A stretch of 50,252 bases of DNA, taken from the IMG/VR virus record IMGVR_UViG_3300025138_000064, positions 1 through 50,252 of that record, one strand, 5' to 3'. Positions 18,701 to 22,553 of the stretch are shown piece after piece (the first letter of the stretch is position 1; the number at the start of each line of letters is the position of its first letter). The translations under genes were made by a program, and so were the position numbers. This DNA is from a virus. Under the pieces are notes generated by a model that was not told where the DNA came from, ran no database searches, and worked only from the letters and a program-made list of their open reading frames with translations.

Positions 18701-20174
18701 AGGTAATAATGGTGAATCAGGTTCATCAGGTTCTTCAGGTACTTCAGGTAGTTCAGGTTCATCAGGTACAAGTGGTTCAAGTGGTTCAAGTGGTACTTCA
18801 GGTTCAAGTGGATCATCAGGTACTTCAGGTAGCTCAGGATCTAGTGGTACATCAGGATCTTCAGGATCAAGTGGTACTTCAGGATCAAGTGGTTCAAGTG
18901 GTACTTCAGGTTCTTCAGGATCAAGTGGATCTTCAGGTTCATCAGGTACTTCAGGATCTTCAGGTTCATCAGGTACTTCAGGATCAAGTGGATCTTCAGG
19001 TACAAGTGGTTCATCAGGATCAAGTGGAACAAGCGGTTCATCAGGATCAAGTGGAACAAGCGGTTCATCAGGATCAAGTGGAACAAGTGGTTCATCAGGA
19101 TCTAGTGGTACATCAGGTTCATCAGGATCTAGTGGTACATCAGGTTCATCAGGATCTAGTGGTACATCAGGTTCAAGTGGATCTTCAGGTTCATCAGGTT
19201 CTTCAGGTACTTCAGGATCTTCAGGTTCATCAGGTACAAGTGGTTCAAGTGGTTCAAGTGGTACAAGTGGTTCATCAGGATCATCAGGTACATCAGGTAG
19301 CTCAGGTTCATCAGGTACAAGTGGCTCAAGTGGCTCAAGTGGTACAAGTGGTTCATCAGGATCATCAGGTACATCAGGTTCATCAGGATCTAGTGGTACA
19401 TCAGGATCTTCAGGTTCATCAGGTACTTCAGGATCAAGTGGATCTTCAGGTACAAGTGGTTCATCAGGATCTAGTGGTACATCAGGTTCATCAGGATCTA
19501 GTGGTACATCAGGTTCAAGTGGATCTTCAGGTACAAGTGGTTCATCAGGATCATCAGGTACTTCAGGATCAAGTGGATCTTCAGGTACAAGTGGTTCATC
19601 AGGATCTAGTGGTACATCAGGTTCATCAGGATCATCAGGTACTTCAGGTAGTTCAGGTTCATCAGGTACAAGTGGAGCTACAGGACCTGTAGGAGGATCA
19701 AATACCCAAGTATTATATAATAATAGTGGAGCAGCAGCAGGATCATCTGATATGACATTTTCGAATGGAAGTGGAATCTTAACTGTTGAAAGGCTAAATG
19801 TAGGATTAAGTGCTGGAACTAATAGTACTGATGGTTTAATTAGAGCTGAAAATGATATAATAGCATTTGCAACTTCAGATAGAAGATTAAAAACTAATAT
19901 ATTAACTATACCAAATGCTTTAGAAAAGGTAAGTATGTTAAATGGTGTTAATTTTGATTGGTTAGAATTTGAAGCTAATAAAACACAAGCTATACATGCT
20001 AATGAGGGACATGATATAGGTATTATAGCCCAAGAAGTTGAAGCTATATTCCCAGAATTAGTTACAACAAGAACTAATGGATATAAAGCAGTAAAATATG
20101 ATAAATTAGTAGCTGTATTAATTGAAGCCATTAAGGAATTAAAATCAGAAATTGATGAATTAAAAAAGAAATAA
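9753..20174 (+). CDS. Giant collagen-like tail fibre with S74 self-cleaving chaperone
   Basis: A 3,473-residue protein. An N-terminal globular region (residues 1-221) is followed by nine blocks of Gly-X-Y triplets, mostly (GSS)(GSS)(GTS), totalling roughly 2,190 residues (63%). They alternate with eight globular modules of about 110-127 residues in two families (order B, A, B, A, A, A, B, B). The blocks contain no proline. Residues 3375-3473 are a peptidase S74 / intramolecular chaperone domain: Ser3375 and Lys3380 in SDRRLKTN form the self-cleavage dyad, and the end is the coiled coil IKELKSEIDELKKK. S74 domains trimerise fibres and are then released. Gly at every third residue is the collagen pattern and implies a triple helix; without proline its stability would need another source. 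The neighbouring glycosyltransferase (22554) is a candidate modifier. The reading frame is intact over 10.4 kb, which supports a functional gene. Confidence 0.9.
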   Translation: MALDKTKKSNRLLESRRYTHETLENNQEAFTSVLDINSTEVYSQTNLIYATALPYSASGQTLDVYYSGSSATYPTGNPSGDPIALYYNRQRLTPSNVVNGSKTEVWFFVSSSTDPNTPGTAIDPQLLNANQQGKFISPKYSDVSLANAFADDATPGYNVTVEVSTNSGVDWTRQNAANYQFDYRMGVIQFTTQAVAPSSTDYLAVSIYQYIGKTVADSGGSGSSGSSGTSGSSGSSGTSGSSGSSGTSGSSGSSGTSGSSGSSGTSGSSGSSGTSGSSGSSGTSGSSGSSGTSGSSGSSGTSGSSGSSGTSGSSGSSGISGSSGSSGTSGSSGSSGSSGSSGISGSSGSSGTSGSSGSSGTSGSSGSSGISGSSGSSGTSGSSGSSGTSGSSGSSGTSGSSGSSGTSGSSGSSGTSGSSGSSGTSGSSGSSGISGSSGSSGTSGTSGSSGSSGTSGSSGSSGTSGSSGSSGTSGSSGSSGTSGSSGSSGTSGSSGSSGTSGSSGSSGTSGSSGSSGTSGSSGSSGISGSSGSSGISGSSGSSGTNGSSGSSGTSGSSGSSGTSGSSGSSGISGSSGSSGTSGSSGSSGTSGSSGSSGTSGSSGSSGTSGSSGSSGTSGSSGSSGTSGSSGSSGTSGSSGSSGTSGSSGSSGTNGSNGLFGGIPYSFSTTVGGNTAIGTIRLNNADAELTTQVIINNEDAETGEQESYLATFDDAGFTNNRGYLVIQEADGGGASSQDFATFIIKSIASTANSQHTFDVTYVAATNSGTGNPPFTDADKIVIAFSATGVAGSSGSSGTSGSSGSSGTSGSSGSSGTSGSSGSSGTSGSSGSSGTSGSSGSSGTSGSSGSSGTSGSSGSSGTSGSSGSSGTSGSSGSSGTSGSSGSSGTSGSSGSSGTSGSSGSSGTSGSSGSSGTSGSSGSSGTSGSSGSSGTSGSSGSSGTSGSSGSSGTSGSSGSSGTSGSSGSSGTNGLAGNCGRNTYTTSGSPSAGQVSFRDSSADPTTDADEVTRLTFNSTSSTFLLLKNLVIGDPITITDDDGVVANYSWQGNPSSTQIAVTYVAAGSGTWTAVNQGDPFTICAFVSSGSSGSSGTSGSSGSSGTSGSSGSSGTSGSSGSSGTSGSSGSSGTSGSSGSSGTSGSSGSSGTSGSSGSSGTSGSSGSSGTSGSSGSSGTSGSSGSSGTSGSSGSSGTSGSSGSSGTSGSSGSSGTSGSSGSSGTSGSSGSSGTSGSSGSSGTSGSSGSSGTSGSSGSSGTSGSSGSSGTNGDRGGVEYEYFSSPLVDPGELNYSTGTSQIVLNKTDVNGNDQSNWINSWNDQGNSTTGIGRLTVQEAGSGNEILAVTLAAQVTLSGNVYTFSTVSGTLINTGFSASDRLVVSFAAYGDSGSSGSSGTSGSSGSSGTSGSSGSSGTSGSSGSSGTSGSSGSSGTSGSSGSSGTSGSSGSSGTSGSSGSSGTSGSSGSSGTSGSSGSSGTSGSSGSSGTSGSSGSSGTSGSSGSSGTSGSSGSSGTSGSSGSSGTSGSSGSSGTSGSSGSSGTSGSSGSSGTSGSSGSSGTTGLTGNCISNTFTTSGSPSAGQVSFRNNSSDPTTDGDEVTRLTFNSSTAPGFLLLKNLVVGDPITITDADGIVNNYSWGGNPSSTQIAVTYVSAGSGTWTSINQGDPFVICAFVSSGSSGSSGTSGSSGSSGTSGSSGSSGTSGSSGSSGTSGSSGSSGTSGSSGSSGTSGSSGSSGTSGSSGSSGTSGSSGSSGTSGTSGSSGSSGTSGSSGSSGTSGSSGSSGTSGSSGSSGTSGSSGSSGTSGSSGSSGTSGSSGSSGTSGSSGSSGTSGSSGSSGTSGSSGSSGTSGSSGSSGTSGSSGSSGTSGSSGSSGTSGSSGSSGTTGLTGNCNRNTYTTSGSPSTATQVSFRNSSADPTTDADEVTRLTFNSSTSPGFLLLKNLVVGDPITITDDDGIVANYSWGGNPSSNQIAVTYVSAGSGTWTSVNQGDPFIICAFVSSGSSGSSGTSGSSGSSGTSGSSGSSGTSGSSGSSGTSGSSGSSGTSGSSGSSGTSGSSGSSGTSGSSGSSGTSGSSGSSGTSGSSGSSGTNGSSGSSGTSGTSGSSGSSGTSGSSGSSGTSGSSGSSGTSGSSGSSGTSGSSGSSGTSGSSGSSGTSGSSGSSGTSGSSGSSGTSGSSGSSGTSGSSGSSGTSGSSGSSGTSGSSGSSGTSGLTGNCDRNTYTTSGSPSAGQVSFRDSSADPTQTAANVTRLTFNSSTASGFLLLKNLVVGDPVTITDDDGVVANYSWGGNPASNQIAVTYVSAGSGVWTATSQGDPFVICGFISSGSSGSSGTSGSSGSSGTSGSSGSSGTSGSSGSSGTSGSSGSSGTSGSSGSSGTSGSSGSSGTSGSSGSSGTSGSSGSSGTSGSSGSSGTNGSSGSSGTSGSSGSSGTSGSSGSSGTSGSSGSSGTSGSSGSSGTSGSSGSSGTSGSSGSSGTSGSSGSSGTSGSSGSSGTSGSSGSSGTSGSSGSSGTSGSSGSSGTSGDRGGVKYQFVTTVNSDGEFNYNGSNTVQFNRDDVNGVDQGTWLNSWNDTGDSTNGFGVLTVQSADSGNNVLVAIVTAVNNSIGLYFQATVTELTYDAFQLNEQVVVSFAQFGNSGSSGSSGTSGSSGSSGTSGSSGSSGTSGSSGSSGTSGSSGSSGTSGSSGSSGTSGSSGSSGTSGSSGSSGTSGSSGSSGTSGSSGSSGTSGSSGSSGTSGSSGSSGTSGTSGSSGSSGTSGSSGSSGTSGSSGSSGTSGSSGSSGTSGSSGSSGTSGSSGSSGTSGSSGSSGTSGSSGSSGTSGSSGSSGTSGSSGSSGTSGSSGSSGTSGSSGSSGTSGSSGSSGTSGSSGSSGTRGEYGGVPYTFSNTTSSTGISQGQIRFNNGTLGSVNTIFINNEDRNGVNVSAWLNTYSTAGIFYVKSANGADASVGLFTVTSRSVGASFTTIAVSSPSGQTFANGEEISVIFAPKGNNGESGSSGSSGTSGSSGSSGTSGSSGSSGTSGSSGSSGTSGSSGSSGTSGSSGSSGTSGSSGSSGTSGSSGSSGSSGSSGTSGSSGSSGTSGSSGSSGTSGSSGSSGTSGSSGSSGTSGSSGSSGTSGSSGSSGTSGSSGSSGTSGSSGSSGTSGSSGSSGSSGSSGTSGSSGSSGTSGSSGSSGTSGSSGSSGTSGSSGSSGTSGSSGSSGTSGSSGSSGTSGSSGSSGTSGSSGSSGTSGSSGSSGTSGSSGSSGTSGSSGSSGTSGSSGSSGTSGSSGSSGTSGSSGSSGTSGSSGSSGTSGSSGSSGTSGSSGSSGTSGATGPVGGSNTQVLYNNSGAAAGSSDMTFSNGSGILTVERLNVGLSAGTNSTDGLIRAENDIIAFATSDRRLKTNILTIPNALEKVSMLNGVNFDWLEFEANKTQAIHANEGHDIGIIAQEVEAIFPELVTTRTNGYKAVKYDKLVAVLIEAIKELKSEIDELKKK
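12672..16709 (+). other. Module family A in the giant fibre (four copies)
   Basis: Four closely similar modules of about 110 residues lie at roughly 12672-13001, 14424-14756, 15399-15734 and 16377-16709. Each begins just after GN with a Cys (NCxRNTYTTSGSPS), contains LTFNSS, LLLKNLVVGDPITITDDDG and NYSWGGNPSS, and ends DPFxICAFVSSG with a second Cys. The paired cysteines at the entry and exit could form a disulfide or staple the trimer; this is inference. The strong similarity, including at the DNA level, shows recent duplication. The fold is unknown. Confidence 0.85.
13083..13406 (+). repeat. Three tandem copies of a 108-nt higher-order repeat
   Basis: Within repeat block 3 the DNA itself repeats with a period of 108 nt (four 27-nt units): 13083-13190, 13191-13298 and 13299-13406. 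The copies share the same synonymous codon pattern (for example GGTAGCTCAGGTTCAAGT), with only single-base differences such as ACAAGC/ACAAGT. A fourth copy starts at 13407 and diverges within 30 nt. This marks a recent duplication on top of the older diverged array. Confidence 0.9.
18117..18224 (+). repeat. Four near-perfect 27-nt tandem units (block 8)
   Basis: Units 18117-18143, 18144-18170, 18171-18197 and 18198-18224 are identical except for AGT/AGC at the last codon. The same unit recurs three times at 19008-19088 in block 9, pointing to recent exchange or copying between blocks. Confidence 0.9.
19008..19088 (+). repeat. Three near-perfect 27-nt tandem units (block 9)
   Basis: Units 19008-19034, 19035-19061 and 19062-19088 are the same 27-nt unit as at 18117-18224, including the AGC/AGT variation. 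They are likely products of recent slippage or inter-block recombination. Confidence 0.9.
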
Positions 20175-20177
20175 GTT

Positions 20178-21938
20178 ATGGCTATACCTTCAAATTTAAA
20201 ATTTCAGGAAATAATTGCGGGAATTAAGCATTTTTACTCAGGGAGTGAATCATATCAAGATCCTATCATGGGTAATATGTCTAATATAACAGGATATTGT
20301 GCTAGTTTACCTCCACAGTTTTTTCAAAATACTAATGTTCTCCATGCAGATAATTTAGGTCCATTTTTTTATAATGCTGATGGTACAGCATATGCTAATA
20401 GTGATGCACCTTGTAGATATATGAGGGTTGCTGAACATAATTTAGGAGATATAAATAATATGTTTTTTTGTGCTTTTGCTGGTAATTATACTGTAAGAAC
20501 CTGGAATAATAGTACTTCAGTATATAAAAATGGAAGTTTAGTTTCAACTCCAGCAACAGCAGGAGATACTGTTTCTATAGCTTCATTAGCAGTAGGTGAT
20601 AGAATAGAATTTTCTAAACCTTGCTCATTTTATTTCAATAATGTTGAAGGATTAACAGGTGCTTATGGAGGATATGCTGGTTATTGTTTTGGTTTTAGAA
20701 ATGATAGACAATCAGCTGCTGCTGATCCAAATAGGATTGAAATGTTTGTTATAGATAATAGCGTTGGTCAAGGTCCTGGGGATAATGGTGTAGAATTAGG
20801 TTATACTACTACAGATGATTCAAATGTAACAACAATTACACTTCAATTTAATGAAGCATGGGAGCAAACATATCAAAATTATGGAGATGATTTATCAATA
20901 ACTAGAAACTATGTAGCCCAATCTTCAAGATTAATGTGTTGTTGGAGAGGTAGAGCTACATCTGAAGCTATATATGATGCTTTTCCAATATATCCTATGA
21001 CTACTGAACCTAAATATGGTTGGTATTCACAAGGAGGACATATAATAGCAGCAGCAGGTCCTTATCAAAAAAGAGACGGTTCTAGTACTGGTTATCAAGT
21101 ACAAACACGTACAAATACTACTACTACAAATGAATTTACTGCTACAACAAATGTTGCTGAATGGTTTAGGGGTGATAAAAATACTGGGGCTAATTCAACT
21201 TCCTTTTTTGCAGGTACACCTGCTGTAACTTTTATAGAAGGAGGGGTTAATAGTTCTACAGGTGCAGGACCTATATTTGGTGCAGAATCACAAGGTGATG
21301 GTAATGGAACTGAAATGACATCTCATGTAGGTGAAGCTGCTATGGCAAAATTTACAGTTATTCCGGCTTCAGCTGATTGGGCTGCTTTTATAGCTACAAT
21401 TTCAACAGGTAAAGGAGTAGTTATGAGATTTAATTCAAGTAATACTTGGCAAGAAACTAGACAAATTGATTCTTTTCCTAATACATCTGCTTATAAATTT
21501 GTATGCACTCGTTTTACTAGTACATCAGCTAATGATTCGTTTTGGGCTACAGTCCCTGTTCAGGGTTATTCAGATGTAAATTCAACACAAGATGATGAAT
21601 CTAATTTAATAATGGGCGATGATACAGACTTTTTTACAGCTTCTTCTCGTACTTTAACCTATGATGGTGATATTACAGGTGGTGGTATGGAAGAACAAGA
21701 ACAAGCTTGTGGTGAACAAGGGAACCCTACTACTATGACAGTTTATAAACCCCAAACTGGTAATCCTCAGGTAGGGCATGTATATTTTTCTGATTCAGAA
21801 ATGACTGTACCAATTGAAACCATTAATGGTGGGGATGTTGGAAATTATTATTATAAAATTACAAATGGAAGAAGTAACTTTTCTGTTAGATTTGCTAGTC
21901 CATCTTGTGGAATGATTGATGAAGTTGACGCGTGTTAG
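20178..21938 (+). CDS. Putative fibre-associated virion protein
   Basis: A 586-residue protein of unknown family, 3 nt after the giant fibre gene. It is rich in aromatic residues, Asn, Gly and Thr, with scattered Cys (TGYCASLP, DAPCRYM, AGYCFGF, RLMCCWRG and a C-terminal pair near SCGMIDEVDAC). No signal peptide, membrane segment or catalytic motif is visible. The last 90 residues begin a separate-looking module after EEQEQACGEQGNPT. Its position suggests a fibre tip, receptor-binding protein or fibre-assembly factor. The downstream methyltransferase start overlaps its stop by 7 nt, so the two are translationally coupled. Confidence 0.5.
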   Translation: MAIPSNLKFQEIIAGIKHFYSGSESYQDPIMGNMSNITGYCASLPPQFFQNTNVLHADNLGPFFYNADGTAYANSDAPCRYMRVAEHNLGDINNMFFCAFAGNYTVRTWNNSTSVYKNGSLVSTPATAGDTVSIASLAVGDRIEFSKPCSFYFNNVEGLTGAYGGYAGYCFGFRNDRQSAAADPNRIEMFVIDNSVGQGPGDNGVELGYTTTDDSNVTTITLQFNEAWEQTYQNYGDDLSITRNYVAQSSRLMCCWRGRATSEAIYDAFPIYPMTTEPKYGWYSQGGHIIAAAGPYQKRDGSSTGYQVQTRTNTTTTNEFTATTNVAEWFRGDKNTGANSTSFFAGTPAVTFIEGGVNSSTGAGPIFGAESQGDGNGTEMTSHVGEAAMAKFTVIPASADWAAFIATISTGKGVVMRFNSSNTWQETRQIDSFPNTSAYKFVCTRFTSTSANDSFWATVPVQGYSDVNSTQDDESNLIMGDDTDFFTASSRTLTYDGDITGGGMEEQEQACGEQGNPTTMTVYKPQTGNPQVGHVYFSDSEMTVPIETINGGDVGNYYYKITNGRSNFSVRFASPSCGMIDEVDAC

Positions 21939-22501
21939 AAAATTACACCTTTTTAGAAGATAAACTTCTAGATAAAAACGGAAGAGAGATTATGATGAAG
22001 TGGGAAACTTCATTAATGGAGGAACATGCTAAAGTAGTTACAGAAAATGGAGGGGATATTCTAGAAATAGGATTTGGAATGGGAATATGTTCTAATTTTA
22101 TTCAACAAGCTAATATTAAATCTCATACCATAATTGAAATACATGATGAAGTTTTTACAAAATTATTAGAATGGGCTAAAGATAAACCTAATGTAATTCC
22201 TATAAAAGGTGATTGGTTTGATGTAATTCCTAAAGATAAAAAATATAATGGTATTATGCATGATACGTGGATGGAAGAAAACTTCCATCATTTTTTTTCA
22301 AAAATACAAAATTCATTAAAACCTAAAGGAATAGTTACTTGGTATAATTCTGAAACTGATATTTCATTAAAACATAATTGTAATAATCTTAAATGGGGTA
22401 ATTTATCATTAAAAAAAATTAAAGTAAATCCTCCTATTAAAAATATGAAATATAAATATTATGATAGAAATATTTATTTTGTGCCAAAATTAGCTATTTA
22501 A
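21932..22501 (+). CDS. SAM-dependent methyltransferase resembling guanidinoacetate N-methyltransferase
   Basis: A 189-residue class I methyltransferase. SAM motif I is ILEIGFGMGI (43-52), with IIEIHDEVF (67-75) for the SAM ribose and IKGDWFDV (91-98) after it. The segment IMMKWETSLMEEHA and GGDILEIGFGMGI closely parallel vertebrate guanidinoacetate methyltransferase (VMERWETPYM... then LEVGFGMAI), and HDTWMEEN matches its YDTYP region. Glu25 and Asp111 align with the guanidino-binding Glu and Asp of that family, so a guanidino substrate (guanidinoacetate, or an arginine as in yeast Rmt2) is plausible. The start is GTG at 21932, overlapping the previous stop; an ATG at 21991 would remove residues aligned with the family. 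It ends the fibre operon. Its partner might be the amidinotransferase at 541 or a virion protein. Confidence 0.75.
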   Translation: MLENYTFLEDKLLDKNGREIMMKWETSLMEEHAKVVTENGGDILEIGFGMGICSNFIQQANIKSHTIIEIHDEVFTKLLEWAKDKPNVIPIKGDWFDVIPKDKKYNGIMHDTWMEENFHHFFSKIQNSLKPKGIVTWYNSETDISLKHNCNNLKWGNLSLKKIKVNPPIKNMKYKYYDRNIYFVPKLAI

Positions 22502-22502
22502 T

Positions 22503-22531
22503 TTGGATTATTAATTAATTTATAGTATATT
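22503..22531 (+). promoter_or_regulatory. Putative early/middle promoter (TTGGAT-17-TATATT)
   Basis: TTGGAT (22503-22508) and TATATT (22526-22531) are separated by 17 bp, identical to the sites at 479 and 42026. The spacer also shares GGATTATTAA with the polymerase site. It lies in the 52-bp gap before the glycosyltransferase, separating it from the late fibre operon. Confidence 0.65.
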
Positions 22532-22553
22532 ACCGTTATCTAATAAATTCTAT

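Larger units (their letters stand above)
11733..18701 (+). other. Module family B in the giant fibre (four copies)
   Basis: Four more diverged modules lie at about 11733-12110, 13551-13889, 17313-17639 and 18369-18701. Each opens with a GGVxYxF or GGIPYSF segment, usually preceded by GDR or GEY, has a middle block with N/D-rich turns (NNEDxNG or DDVNG) and closes with a VVSFAxxG- or VIFAPKG-like strand that leads directly into the next Gly-X-Y block. They lack the paired cysteines of family A. They are much less alike than the A copies, so an older duplication is likely. Confidence 0.8.
10416..19694 (+). repeat. Nine Gly-X-Y (GSSGSSGTS) repeat blocks in the giant fibre gene
   Basis: Blocks of 27-nt coding units lie at about 10416-11732, 12111-12671, 13002-13550, 13890-14423, 14757-15398, 15735-16376, 16710-17312, 17640-18368 and 18702-19694. 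The amino-acid period is nine (GSSGSSGTS). At the DNA level Ser codons vary freely between TCA, AGT, TCT and AGC and Gly between GGT and GGA, so most units are not identical. GIS triplets occur only in the first block. Phase slips (GTSGTSG, GSSGSSGSSGSSG) are scattered. GTN, GTT, GTR or GTS triplets lead into the globular modules. Confidence 0.97.

Noticed and set aside
10416-19694. CRISPR array or non-coding satellite
   Set aside because: 27-nt units are in frame within one intact 10.4-kb gene, have no unique spacers, and vary by synonymous codons.
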